From Rhodococcus sp. NBC_00297 (GTDB lineage Bacteria > Actinomycetota > Actinomycetes > Mycobacteriales > Mycobacteriaceae): 64,000 nt of DNA. The position numbers and the translations under genes are program-made. Of this stretch, positions 8,641 through 17,571 are shown piece after piece (position 1 is the stretch's first letter; the number at the start of each line of letters is the position of its first letter). The DNA lies in contig NZ_CP108041.1 in NCBI RefSeq assembly GCF_036173065.1, positions 1,550,001 through 1,614,000 on the forward strand, in the 5' to 3' direction. The notes beneath the pieces are model-generated. The model was not told the origin of the DNA, made no database searches, and saw only the letters and a program-made list of their open reading frames with translations.

Positions 8641-10248
8641 ATGGAGAGATTCGTGAACAACGCTGACGAACCCAGGCGGATCACGCCGTACGAGTGGATG
8701 CCGGCGCCGAGTTCGGAGCCGGATCAGACTGACATCCTGGCGCGCTGCACCGACGTTGTGATCGGTGCTGCGGTCGCCGGGATCAAAGGCGCAGAACTGA
8801 AGTCAGTCAACGTCAATCGTGCGGGATCGCTGGACGTACCCACCAGCACGCTTGGCGTGCCCGCTTTCACCGAGACGGATCTTCCCGTCTACTGTCAGGC
8901 AGTCGTTCATCAGACCAGCCCCGCTGGGAGTGTCGCTGAGGTGCTGGTGTGGGTGCCGCTGGTGTGGAATGGACGTTTCCTCGGTACTGGAGGCGGGGGA
9001 ACGCGAACTACAGGTGGTCACCTGCCCCGGGGCTTTGGGAGGTCGGCGACGCTTGCGAGCAGCGTCCGAAACGGCTTCGCGAGCGCCAGAACCGATGGCG
9101 GGGTCGGCACAGACCCGCGCCCCGACGAGTGGGTTCTCGATGAAGACACCGGTCAACTGGATTCGGACCTGTTCGAGAACTGGGCGTACCGCAGCACGCA
9201 CGAGATGACGGTCATCGGTAAAGCCGTCACCGCTGCAATCCATGGACGAAATCCCGACTACTCCTACTTCCAGGGTTTCTCCGGGGGTGGACGTCAGGCC
9301 CTCGCGCAGGCCCAGCGATACCCCGATGACTACGACGGAGTTTGGGCAGGCGACCCCGGGATCAATTGGACTCGCACAATTCCGGCGATGATGTGGCCAC
9401 CGCTGGTTATGAAGGAACTCGGCGCGCTCGCTCCCGAAAAGTTCGACGAATTCCGCTCAGCCGCTGTCATCGAAGCCAATGGACCCGGCAGCGCATGCGG
9501 GTGGAAAGCTCAGTACGACGAGTCCAGTTTTGACGCTAACCGCCTCGTGGGTCAGGTCACTGAAGCTGGTGAGATCACCGAGAACGATGCGATCGTGATG
9601 AACAAAATCTGGCAGGGCCCCGTGTCACCGACCGGCGAACAGTTGTGGTTCGGGCTGCGTCCCGGCGTCGAAAGCTGGGGAGGAGAGCCGCTCGGGGGGC
9701 AAGGTATTTGTCTGACATCGATCAACAACGAAGGGCACCGCGAACCCAAGCCATTCGCTTTGGCGCATTCGTGGCTCCAGACGTGGCTTTTGCGAGATCC
9801 CGAATGGGACTGGCGGACACTCACATTTGATGAATACGCCAAACTATTCGAGCAGAGCGTCACCGACTTCGCACCTGTGGCAACCGATGATCCCGACCTC
9901 GCTCCTCTTCGGAACTCCGGCGCGAAATTGCTGGTCACTCAAGGGGCCGAAGACCAGGTGATCGCGGCACAAGGCACCAGACTGTACTTCGACCAGGTAT
10001 TCGACAGCATCGGAGGAGTCGAAGCTACGGCGGAGTTCGCACGATTATTCCTCTGTCCAGGTGACGGACATAGCTCTCCCATCGTCGGGGGTTTCGGCGT
10101 CGACCTCGCGATTGGAATGATTGCGCTCATGAAGTGGGTGGAGAACGGTGTGGCACCCGAAACGCTCGAGATCCTGCAAACAGGTGCAGACGGCACCGCC
10201 CAATCAGCTCATCAAGTGACCGCCTACCGCGGTCAGGTCCAGAAGTAA
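8641..10248 (+). CDS. Tannase/feruloyl-esterase-family hydrolase B
   Basis: 535-residue paralogue of the enzyme at 3752. It has the GFSGGGRQAL elbow (Ser about 214), QRYPDDYDGVW, GAEDQV (Asp about 438) and GDGHSS (His about 477). ATG 8641 has no clear ribosome-binding site. The in-frame GTG at 8653 has GGAGAG four bases upstream and may be the true start. The two copies differ mainly at the N terminus and around the lid region, so they may split a substrate range. No signal peptide is visible. Confidence 0.85.
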   Translation: MERFVNNADEPRRITPYEWMPAPSSEPDQTDILARCTDVVIGAAVAGIKGAELKSVNVNRAGSLDVPTSTLGVPAFTETDLPVYCQAVVHQTSPAGSVAEVLVWVPLVWNGRFLGTGGGGTRTTGGHLPRGFGRSATLASSVRNGFASARTDGGVGTDPRPDEWVLDEDTGQLDSDLFENWAYRSTHEMTVIGKAVTAAIHGRNPDYSYFQGFSGGGRQALAQAQRYPDDYDGVWAGDPGINWTRTIPAMMWPPLVMKELGALAPEKFDEFRSAAVIEANGPGSACGWKAQYDESSFDANRLVGQVTEAGEITENDAIVMNKIWQGPVSPTGEQLWFGLRPGVESWGGEPLGGQGICLTSINNEGHREPKPFALAHSWLQTWLLRDPEWDWRTLTFDEYAKLFEQSVTDFAPVATDDPDLAPLRNSGAKLLVTQGAEDQVIAAQGTRLYFDQVFDSIGGVEATAEFARLFLCPGDGHSSPIVGGFGVDLAIGMIALMKWVENGVAPETLEILQTGADGTAQSAHQVTAYRGQVQK

Positions 10249-10419
10249 GACATCGTTGCGACTCCGACACGGCGGCTTCGATCTCGGACGGTAGGCCGAT
10301 GCCCGCCGCAGAATCGGATCCATTGCCCAGCTGTGAGTGAGTTCCGCCTTTCATGTACGGAGCAGCGGGACGGAAATCGATTTCGCCATCGACCGACGTT
10401 CAAGAAGATATTGATCCCC

Positions 10420-10433
10420 GCTTTGTATAAAGC
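10420..10433. promoter_or_regulatory. Palindrome upstream of the HSL-like hydrolase
   Basis: GCTTT-gtat-AAAGC is a 14-base palindrome 34 bases before the hydrolase start. It could be an operator, or its AT-rich centre could overlap a -10 region. No partner regulator is visible. Confidence 0.25.
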
Positions 10434-10467
10434 GTCTCTACCCCCAATCCTGACGTGAGGTGTATGT

Positions 10468-11661
10468 ATGACCATGGAAGTTCCCGCCTACGACATTCAT
10501 CGACCAGCACAAGAGACCGCCCGCGGAGAACGAGACGGTTCCTCTGCGGGTCGCGATCTGGCACGCCCCGCGCTCGACGCGGAAATGTACGAACTGATGT
10601 GGCGGGACGTGGAGGCCGGCGAAAGTCCTGCTCTGTTGGCCACACAGACCGCCGAAGGTATTCCGGAACTACGCGAGCGGTCGACAAAATTCCTTGCCAA
10701 TGACGAGGACTTGAGCCTGGGTGGCCGAGTGGAGTTCGAGGAGCTCAGCGTTCCCGGCTACGAGGGGGGCCCCGACGTCTCGGTGCTGATCTTGCGCCCG
10801 GCCGGGCTGAGCTCCCCTCGGCCCGCCATCGTTCTCACAAACTGCGGCGGCAAAATACTGAGCGACCGTCGCCTCCTCAAAGGCACTGGGTTCGTAGAGG
10901 TAGTGGCGGATTTTGACGTATCCATGGTCGTCGTCGGAATGCGGGTGGGTCCAGAGCACAGACACCCAGCTCAAGTGCACGACGCTTACGCCGGCCTGTG
11001 TTGGACGGCACAGAACACCGACGCGTTGCGCATCGACCCGGGCCGTATCGCGGTCATGGGTGTGAGCGGCGGCGGTGGTGTCGCGGCTGCGACGGCCCTG
11101 TTCGCTCGTGATCACGGCGGTCCCGAGATCAGCCAACTCATCCTGTTGACGCCCATGCTCGACGACCGCGAAATCACCGTCTCGAACTGGTTCCAGGATG
11201 TCAGCTGGCCGCGTGCCTCCAACCATGTGGGGTGGACGGCGATGCTGGGAGACGCCAAAGGCGGCCCACTTGTCGACGCTTACGCTGCCCCGTCGCGCGC
11301 CGACTACCTCGGGGCCTTGCCCCCCATGTACATGGAGACGGGTTCGGCCGACACGTTCCGCGACGAGATTCTTGACTTCGCGGCCCGGGCCGGTCACGCC
11401 GGCGTGCCGGTAGAACTGCACTCGTGGGCCGGGTTGATGCATGGAGCGGGGGTTCCCGACACAGAAGTAGCCAAGGCGATGGCCGCAGCCCGAAACAGTT
11501 ACTTCCGCCGGATCTTCGGGCCGACCGGCACCGGGCTGGTCCCTAACACCAGGCCCCCGGCGACCGCGCCTCGGTCGTCGACAAGCAACTTCGACCTCGA
11601 CACAACGAGCTCGGACCGGACTGTCGTCGGGATGGGTGGCCTAGGGTGGCAACCCCTCTAG
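10468..11661 (+). CDS. Alpha/beta-hydrolase of the hormone-sensitive-lipase type
   Basis: 397-residue hydrolase. The HSL-like core begins after an N-terminal extension of about 80 residues. The nucleophile elbow is GVSGGGG (Ser about 200), the acid is in GSADTFRDE (Asp about 295) and the His in AGLMHG (about 325). The usual HGGG oxyanion motif is replaced by TNCGGK, a noticeable divergence. ATG 10468 has a GAGG-type site upstream. It closes the catabolic cluster. A decayed inverted copy of its 3' end lies at 145-375, so this gene or its neighbourhood has been duplicated. It likely acts on short-chain or aromatic esters; the substrate is unknown. Confidence 0.82.
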   Translation: MTMEVPAYDIHRPAQETARGERDGSSAGRDLARPALDAEMYELMWRDVEAGESPALLATQTAEGIPELRERSTKFLANDEDLSLGGRVEFEELSVPGYEGGPDVSVLILRPAGLSSPRPAIVLTNCGGKILSDRRLLKGTGFVEVVADFDVSMVVVGMRVGPEHRHPAQVHDAYAGLCWTAQNTDALRIDPGRIAVMGVSGGGGVAAATALFARDHGGPEISQLILLTPMLDDREITVSNWFQDVSWPRASNHVGWTAMLGDAKGGPLVDAYAAPSRADYLGALPPMYMETGSADTFRDEILDFAARAGHAGVPVELHSWAGLMHGAGVPDTEVAKAMAAARNSYFRRIFGPTGTGLVPNTRPPATAPRSSTSNFDLDTTSSDRTVVGMGGLGWQPL

Positions 11662-11759
11662 TTCGCGCCATCTGTGTAGAGGCGGTCGCTTCCTCGAATG
11701 AGGGGTATCAATGCATCTTCTCTTGCCCGGCGGTGACAATGCTCGCTCGATGACCGAAG

Positions 11760-11915
11760 CTACGTAAAGTGATCTTCTGACTGGGATGTGTCTGATCGTC
11801 GATGTGCCCCGATGTACTGATCGACCACCGAGCGTCCGGGTTGGCGAGCCAACTCGGTATGGATGTGCTCGTCGAGGTGCCGCCGATTCAGCTTGCGCCG
11901 GGATGCTGCAATCAT
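11760..11915 (-). CDS. Possible small ORF or coding remnant
   Basis: A 51-codon frame opens MIAASRRKLNRRH and contains ELARQPGRSVVDQY before stopping at 11760. Its composition looks protein-like, but I recognise no family. It may be a remnant of a larger gene lost when the adjacent defence island was acquired. Confidence 0.2.
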   Translation of the reverse strand: MIAASRRKLNRRHLDEHIHTELARQPGRSVVDQYIGAHRRSDTSQSEDHFT

Positions 11916-12324
11916 GGTCAGGCCTGATGCGCCGCCAAGCTTGTGACACTGATAACCACTACCGATAATTATATTATGACATATACGCTGCTTGATGGCC
12001 TCCCAGGACCCACCCTAACCGTGAATCGTTGTCGAGGTCGCCTGCCTCGCCAGCCGTGCACACGTAGGTGCGACAGCGACAGCGACAGCGACTGCGTCGG
12101 CGAGCGCGCCATTGGGTTCACCTGGGCTCAGCCCGCACAGCTTGAGAGTGGCCCGCAAGCATCTGTCGGTGCTTACGTGTATGGATTGCATGTACGGAAT
12201 AGTCGAGGGATTCTCACCGGGGGGCGATCAGTGAGCTCGTTCAGTCCAACCAGATGGCAGCCGCAGCGACGGATCTTCGCCTCGATGAGGTCAAGATGAG
12301 CCCCCGCAGCGCGCAAGAGGCATT
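11916..12324. other. Spacer between catabolic cluster and CBASS
   Basis: I see no supportable gene here. The stretch has an AT-rich patch (about 11955-11985) and a short triplicated CGACAG near 12070-12090. It probably marks the junction between the catabolic cluster and the defence module and may hold the CBASS promoter. Confidence 0.4.
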
Positions 12325-12960
12325 GTGAAAGCCTCAACGCGCGTCCGGACTACGGCCTACATCGTCGTGGGCGCCTACTCGGTTGTGTTCCTGATCTATG
12401 GCATCTCATTGCCGCACGCCGCGGGCAAGGTTCTCGGTTTCTTACCCACCGTGTTGGCGTTGCTTTTCGGGGCGTACGACACCTACGCGTGGCACTGGGG
12501 CCCGCTGTTGCGTGCGGCCCGCCAGCCCTATCTCGTCGGAACATGGCACGGCGAGCTCAAGTCTTACCGCAGGGACAACGACGGAGTGCCAATTGACTCC
12601 ACCCATGAGGTCTTCTTTGTGATCCGCCAGACGCTGACCACGATCTCGATCACGATGATCAGCGCAGAGAGCAAATCTCGGTCGGCCGCGGCCCAAGTCG
12701 TCCAGAATCAGGCACAGGACTTCTCCGTCCAGTACCAGTATCAGAACGAGCCCCGCCTTGAGTTCAGGCAAGCGGGCAGTGCGACGCATACGGGTGGGTC
12801 CTCTATCGAACTAGGAGGCCTGCGTCCCATGACGCTCACCGGTGAGTACTGGACCGCTCGCGAGACCCGTGGCACCTACCAAGCCAGTCGAGTCGGGAAG
12901 GATCTAGTCAACACGTTCGACGAGGGGCAGCGGATGGTGCGGGAGACAGGAGGAAGCTAG
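12325..12960 (+). CDS. cap15: Cap15-like CBASS membrane effector
   Basis: 211-residue protein with two N-terminal transmembrane helices (about 8-29 and 34-50), followed by a soluble, beta-rich domain starting at LVGTWHGELKSY. This is the architecture of Cap15, in which a membrane-anchored beta-barrel binds a cyclic nucleotide and then damages the inner membrane. The GTG start has AGAGG just upstream. The TAG stop shares its last base with the GTG start of the CD-NTase, so the two are translationally coupled. The assignment rests on topology, the WxGxL-type barrel start and the neighbour, not on a full-length match. Confidence 0.72.
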   Translation: MKASTRVRTTAYIVVGAYSVVFLIYGISLPHAAGKVLGFLPTVLALLFGAYDTYAWHWGPLLRAARQPYLVGTWHGELKSYRRDNDGVPIDSTHEVFFVIRQTLTTISITMISAESKSRSAAAQVVQNQAQDFSVQYQYQNEPRLEFRQAGSATHTGGSSIELGGLRPMTLTGEYWTARETRGTYQASRVGKDLVNTFDEGQRMVRETGGS

Positions 12961-13865
12961 TGGACTGGGAATCATGGCTACGCAGTGCTGCAAAGCGGCC
13001 GAGTGACAACGAGGAATCTAAACGCGATCGCACTGAGCAGCAGATCCGTGCCGCTCTCAACGACTACGTGCCTCTATCGGGCAAGTACAGGGTCTACGTC
13101 AAGGGTTCGTACGCCAACAACACGAATGTCCGGCTTAATTACGATGTCGACGTAGCGGTTGAATACACGGGCTACTTCTATTCAGACCTCTGCTTTGACC
13201 TACAGGGTCACGACGATTCTGAGGTTGGTGTTTACGCCTCAGACGACACCTACAGTCGAGAAGACTTCAAGCGAGACATAAAAGCTGCACTCATCAATAC
13301 CTTTGGCTCGGACGCTATCGAGATTGGGAAGATTGCTTATCGCGTGCGGGAAGATAAGACAACCCTGCCGGCTGATGTAGTGCCCTCGTGGGAGTATCGC
13401 CGTTTCGACCGAATCAATGCTTGGGGCGACCCCGTGGTACATGTGGGCTCACGCGTCTACCCGAGCGATGGTGGATACAAGAACAACTTTCCAAAAATTC
13501 AGGTGATCCGCGGTACCGAGAAAAATGAACGAACGCACCGCCGGTACAAGCGGATGGTTCGCTGTCTAAAGAAAATGCAGACTCGTCTAATGGATGCTGG
13601 TGTGCTTGAAAACGAACTTCCTTCCTACCTGGTTGAGTGTCTCGTTTACAACGTGCCAGACTCCTTATTCAACAACTCAACCTACCTGGAAGATTTCCGA
13701 AAAGTTGTCTGCACTATTTGGGGATCGACACAGCCAAACGGCGACTGGGATGAGTGGGAAGAGGCGCATGGCCTCCACTATCTCTTTAAGGGAAGTTTTG
13801 CTGGCATGCGCGCAGACGCGCACACACTTGCTGACAAAGCCTGGGACGAGGTCGGTATCGAGTAG
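12960..13865 (+). CDS. CD-NTase, CBASS cyclic-nucleotide synthase
   Basis: 301-residue nucleotidyltransferase of the cGAS/DncV-like superfamily. The active-site motif is VKGSYANNTN followed by NYDVDVAVE, which supplies GS and the DxD metal ligands. A later acidic residue in LPADVVPSW is a candidate third ligand. Such enzymes make a cyclic di- or trinucleotide on phage infection and trigger the effector. AGGAGG precedes the GTG start by about six bases. There are no Cap2/Cap3 or HORMA/TRIP13 genes, so with the preceding effector this is a minimal Type I CBASS. Base composition is more AT-rich than the conjugation genes, consistent with acquisition. I cannot assign the clade by eye. Confidence 0.82.
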   Translation: MDWESWLRSAAKRPSDNEESKRDRTEQQIRAALNDYVPLSGKYRVYVKGSYANNTNVRLNYDVDVAVEYTGYFYSDLCFDLQGHDDSEVGVYASDDTYSREDFKRDIKAALINTFGSDAIEIGKIAYRVREDKTTLPADVVPSWEYRRFDRINAWGDPVVHVGSRVYPSDGGYKNNFPKIQVIRGTEKNERTHRRYKRMVRCLKKMQTRLMDAGVLENELPSYLVECLVYNVPDSLFNNSTYLEDFRKVVCTIWGSTQPNGDWDEWEEAHGLHYLFKGSFAGMRADAHTLADKAWDEVGIE

Positions 13866-14099
13866 CTACTCGAGGTGTCCCAGATGTGTCACCCCGAAGT
13901 GGGCGGAGTGTTTCAACGACCACAACAGGCGCAGGTCGATCCTGTTGGCCCAAGACTGACCCGACTTGCTCCAAAACTTTTTCGGAGACTCGTCCGTTCA
14001 GTAGCTCCGCCTTGGTTGTAACGGTTCAGAACCCTGATGAACTCTTGTTGCTCTTCAGGTCGTAACTCGACAAACCCGTTGAGAACGAGACCTACCCGC

Positions 14100-14708
14100 C
14101 TACTTGGCCCAGCGCTTGGGGAAGTCACCACACACTCCGCAATCTGTCGGTTTCAATGATGTCGGGACGATAGTACATCCAGCACAGGGTTTGCCGCGGG
14201 AAAACAGAGCACAACGCATACCAAACCGTTTCTCTTGGCGTGTTATTTGGTTGGCTAAATCACTATCCTGTTGAGCAAAGTCTCTTGCTTCAATTACGTC
14301 GAGAGCGCTTTGTAAATCATCCACGTCAGGCGGCGGTTGGGTCGCGAGACGCGTATAGGACTCCGCAAGCTGGCGGTTTGTCATCATCGATTGAATCGCG
14401 TGACTATTTTTCCCGCTCCAGTTTGCCACCAATGACCACAAGCTCCAGACTAATTGAATACCGCCCAATGCGGCCGCAACTATTAACACAACATCGACTG
14501 CCGACGCCGGTAAGCCAATTGCTGCAACGATGCCGACAATAATTGGGATACCAAAACCTGCAAAGGACAACGCATTCAATCGCCCGCCTAATCTACCTGC
14601 GCGAGCTTCGAACAGGCTAGCCGTGCCGGACGCGTCAAGAGCGCGATCCCAGGCTTTCCGCCGGAGGAAGTCCGTCGACTGAGGCGGCAGCGGAGGCGTC
14701 GATGTCAT
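14100..14708 (-). CDS. SLATT-like membrane protein with CxxC-x11-CxxC tail
   Basis: 202-residue protein with two adjacent hydrophobic helices (about 50-95), then a helical region. The C-terminal CAGC and CGVC pairs are separated by exactly 11 residues, matching the family called mobilome CxxCx(11)CxxC protein. Two-helix membrane proteins of this SLATT-like kind are frequent candidate effectors beside nucleotidyltransferases. Here it is convergent with the CD-NTase, not in its operon, with about 230 bases between the stop codons. ATG 14708 is preferred; ATG 14726 adds six residues. Function beyond a suspected defence link is unknown. Confidence 0.6.
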   Translation of the reverse strand: MTSTPPLPPQSTDFLRRKAWDRALDASGTASLFEARAGRLGGRLNALSFAGFGIPIIVGIVAAIGLPASAVDVVLIVAAALGGIQLVWSLWSLVANWSGKNSHAIQSMMTNRQLAESYTRLATQPPPDVDDLQSALDVIEARDFAQQDSDLANQITRQEKRFGMRCALFSRGKPCAGCTIVPTSLKPTDCGVCGDFPKRWAK

Positions 14709-14913
14709 CAGCTCATTCTGGCCCATACGAGTACGGGCCGCCCCCTATCCACATTTCGGCTGCGTGCGCCCAACACCCGGGGGATCTTTCACCTCGCGGT
14801 ACTCCTCATCCCCTTGGTACCCCATTCCTGTCGATTGGTCACTTACTCACGGGCCGCCGGCGTTGCCAGATCGCCCCCGCTCGCACCGCACCGAGATCGG
14901 CTATCGTGAACCG

Positions 14914-14952
14914 TGTTCGACCGTCGATGAGGGTCACGGTCAAGCGTCCATC
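14914..14952 (+). promoter_or_regulatory. 39-bp operator-like repeat before traG (copy 1)
   Basis: Matches 24707-24745 at all but two or so positions. The conserved stretch contains an inverted CGACCGT / ACGGTC pair. Both copies lie about 90 to 125 bases upstream of an ATG preceded by a shared GACGCTCCC...GGCCCTC-type sequence. It probably binds a common regulator of two conjugation operons. Confidence 0.6.
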
Positions 14953-15039
14953 CCGTCAAAAGGGTCGGTGTCGCTGCGCATGACGATGCGGCGGCCCTGG
15001 CCCTGCGGTGTCGTGCCGACGCTCCCGAAAAGGACCCTC

Positions 15040-15096
15040 ATGAGATCCATTGCCCTCATTTCCTTCGCACTTGCCCGGACGGCGGTCGTCCAGTGA
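15040..15096 (+). CDS. Short leader peptide overlapping traG
   Basis: 18-codon frame beginning MRSIALISFALARTAV. AAAGGA lies about seven bases upstream. Its TGA overlaps the GTG start of the coupling protein, giving translational coupling. The equivalent ATG in the second copy of this leader opens the gene at 24836. It may be a leader cistron, or the relic of a longer first gene. Confidence 0.45.
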   Translation: MRSIALISFALARTAVVQ

Positions 15097-17012
15097 CACG
15101 CCGCAAAGACGGTGTGATCGTCCGCGACCTCTACCGCAACGAGATGTGGGCGACCGTTGCGTTGTGGTTGTTCGGATTATTCGTTATTGCAGCCGTGCTC
15201 GTCACGGTTGCCGCGGTGTGGGGGTCGGCCCTGGCGCACGGTGACGGCGACGTCTCCTACAACCCGTTCGCCACGGTTCCCGCGTTGCTGACCGGGGAGG
15301 TCGTGTGGCACCCCGCGTCCACGGTCGTCGCAGTGGTGCTGGCCGCTGTTCTTGTCGTCGCCGCGGGATTCGCGGTTCGGGCAGCGGCGCGGCGCCGGTC
15401 GCGGGCGCCGATGCCCACACCGGAAGGTCTCGCGACGAAGGCAGACCTGCACCGGTCGGGGATGACTGAGAAGAGTGTCCGCCTCCGGGGGCAGGAGAAC
15501 TCGGCCCGCTACGAGCACACCGCGACACTGGCCACCGACTCCGGTGCTGCCGCGTTCACGAAAGACGGCGGAGCGACTCGTCGTCGCGGCTCCGAACACG
15601 ACGACACCTCGGTTCCGTCGACCCGTTATGGCGCTCTGTTGGGTTTGGAGCACGCCTCCGGCGTTCCGGTGTGGGTTCAGCACGCCGATTCCCACCTGAT
15701 CGAGGGGCCGGCACAGGCGGGTAAGACCTCGCAGATCGTCGTTCCGAACGCCCTTCCCGCGCCGGGGGCGTTGGTGCTGTCCAGCACGAAAGCTGAGATC
15801 GTCTATCTGACGTGGTTGCCCCGCTCGCGGCAGGGCACGATCGCCGTGTTCGATCCGGAGAACATCTCGCAGTGGCCGGACCGGATCAAGTTCTCGGCGG
15901 TCGCGGGGTGCGAGGATCCGGATGTCGCTATCCGGCGAGCCGTTGCGCTGGTCTCGGCCCGCCCGATGGAAGGCGCGACCGGCGCGGACTTCTTCGAGGG
16001 CCGCGCCAAGACGATGCTGCGGTGCTACCTGCACGCCGCGGCGCTCGCCGATCTCGGCCTGGCCGCGGTCGCCCGCTGGTGCTCGTCGAAAGCGCCCGAA
16101 GAAGCGTTGCGAATCCTGAGCGAACACCGCCCCGACTGGGCCGAAGCGCTCAGCGGCATCCTCGACTCCCGTGCAGACAAGACCACCGACACAATCGTCC
16201 AGGTGCTCTCGTCCATCATGGAACCGCTCGCCTCCCCCGCGCTGCTCGCCGCGGTGGACTGCCCGGCCGAAGAGTCCTTCGACGTCGCGGAGTTCGTGCG
16301 CACCAACACAGGCACTCTGTACCTGCTCTCCGAAGGTGGCAACGAGTCCGTCGCACCGTTCGTGGCATTGCTCGCGGCGGAGGTGTTCAAGGTCGCCTCG
16401 GACTACTCCCAGACCTTGCCCTCGCGTCGGATCGACCCGCCACTCAAGATGCTCCTCGACGAGGTCAACAACGTTGCCCCGATCCCGGAGCTGCCGGAGA
16501 AGATGAGCGATTCCGGCGGGCGCGGGATCTCGCTGTGGTGCTTCACCCACAACCGCTCGCAGACCGAGAAACGCTGGGGGCGAGAGGGGGCTGCCCTGTT
16601 CGTCGGATCGGCGAACACCCGGATCGTGCTGCCCGGCTTGCTCGACACCAACGCGCTGCGTGAGATCTCCACGCTGATCGGGCAGCGCGAGGAACTGGTG
16701 CTGAACGCTCCCGACAACAAACGCGACGGGGGAATGACCCGGCAGCGGCAAGGATCGCTGGTGGTGCGGCCGATCATGACCGAGAGCGCGATCCGCGAGA
16801 TGCCCGACAAGACCGCGCTCGTCATCCGCCGCAACTCCAAGGCGGTGATGGTGACGTTGCTCGGTTACTACGAGGATCCCGCCATCGCCGAGATCGTCGC
16901 CGAGTCGGAACAATGGGCACTGCGCAGTGTGGCGGCCGGGCGGGTGCTCACGCCGACGTCCGCCGACGGAGTCGTCGTCGACGAAGAGCAGGGCCAGGAG
17001 GCGAGACTGTGA
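15093..17012 (+). CDS. traG: Type IV coupling protein, VirD4/TraG family
   Basis: 639-residue membrane ATPase that would dock the relaxase-DNA complex at the transfer channel. Two N-terminal transmembrane segments (about 13-45 and 75-105) are followed by Walker A in IEGPAQAGKTSQ (Lys about 211) and Walker B in MLLDEVNN (Asp/Glu about 456-457). SGGRGISLWCFTHNRSQ is the family segment after Walker B. GTG 15093 overlaps the stop of the short leader frame, and the TGA overlaps the GTG of the next gene by four bases. No other type IV secretion components (VirB4, VirB6 and so on) are in the window, so they are elsewhere or the plasmid is mobilised in another way. Confidence 0.88.
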   Translation: MTRRKDGVIVRDLYRNEMWATVALWLFGLFVIAAVLVTVAAVWGSALAHGDGDVSYNPFATVPALLTGEVVWHPASTVVAVVLAAVLVVAAGFAVRAAARRRSRAPMPTPEGLATKADLHRSGMTEKSVRLRGQENSARYEHTATLATDSGAAAFTKDGGATRRRGSEHDDTSVPSTRYGALLGLEHASGVPVWVQHADSHLIEGPAQAGKTSQIVVPNALPAPGALVLSSTKAEIVYLTWLPRSRQGTIAVFDPENISQWPDRIKFSAVAGCEDPDVAIRRAVALVSARPMEGATGADFFEGRAKTMLRCYLHAAALADLGLAAVARWCSSKAPEEALRILSEHRPDWAEALSGILDSRADKTTDTIVQVLSSIMEPLASPALLAAVDCPAEESFDVAEFVRTNTGTLYLLSEGGNESVAPFVALLAAEVFKVASDYSQTLPSRRIDPPLKMLLDEVNNVAPIPELPEKMSDSGGRGISLWCFTHNRSQTEKRWGREGAALFVGSANTRIVLPGLLDTNALREISTLIGQREELVLNAPDNKRDGGMTRQRQGSLVVRPIMTESAIREMPDKTALVIRRNSKAVMVTLLGYYEDPAIAEIVAESEQWALRSVAAGRVLTPTSADGVVVDEEQGQEARL

Positions 17013-17467
17013 CCGATTTCGACGACGTCGCGGACCTCGAAGGCGAGGTGCCCACCGCAGGGGACGCCGATGTGGTGTCGTATCGGTGGGCCAATCTGGA
17101 CGCCGACCGGGCGGAGGAGCTGTGGGGACGCCTGACGGTCTGGGTCGAGTGGTTCCGGCGGCGGTACCCGGCGCCGGCCGACCTCGCGATCCCTCCCTGC
17201 TGGTTCCGGCACAGCGTGGCCGTGGAGGAGCTGACCGCGTTGATGGTCGCCCACGACGCGGCCTACTACAACGGTGAGCCGGGGTCCGATCTCGTTGCGT
17301 GGCATGTGATGTGGTGCTGGCCGGTCCTGGGTCGCCTGGGCGGCACCGCCCGGTGGAACGAGTGCTCCCACACTGCTGTGGATGGGTGCGTGTACGTGCC
17401 GGCGACGGTGATCGAGGACGTCGACGGCGCGGCCACGTTCATCTACGACGACTTGGGCAACCGATAG
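17009..17467 (+). CDS. DUF4913 domain protein
   Basis: 152-residue protein resembling DUF4913, a family often seen beside actinobacterial plasmid transfer genes. The recognisable core is VEWFRRRYP, IPPCWFRHSVAVEELTAL and WHVMWCWP. The GTG start overlaps the traG stop (GTGA), and AGGAGG at 16996-17001 sits about seven bases upstream. The acidic N terminus and Trp-rich centre suggest a soluble accessory factor for transfer. The function is unknown. Confidence 0.75.
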   Translation: MTDFDDVADLEGEVPTAGDADVVSYRWANLDADRAEELWGRLTVWVEWFRRRYPAPADLAIPPCWFRHSVAVEELTALMVAHDAAYYNGEPGSDLVAWHVMWCWPVLGRLGGTARWNECSHTAVDGCVYVPATVIEDVDGAATFIYDDLGNR

Positions 17468-17488
17468 GACACCGAACCAGTAACGACG

Positions 17489-17518
17489 TGCGCGCCCCCG
17501 AATCTCCAGGGGCGCGCA
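17489..17518. terminator. Hairpin between convergent transfer genes
   Basis: TGCGCGCCCC (17489-17498) pairs with GGGGCGCGCA (17509-17518) around a 10-base loop. It lies between the DUF4913 gene (+) and traA (-) and could terminate either strand. Confidence 0.7.
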
Positions 17519-17571
17519 GTCGTGTGCGGGCTGTGAGCCTGCAGGGCCACCGCGCCGACGCAGCGGCTCGG

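Noticed and set aside
3752-10248. Naming the tannase-family enzymes MHETase or feruloyl esterase
   Set aside because: The family is clear, but substrate specificity cannot be read from the visible motifs.
15177-16913. Minus-strand 578-codon frame opposite traG
   Set aside because: No family and antisense to Walker A/B-containing traG.
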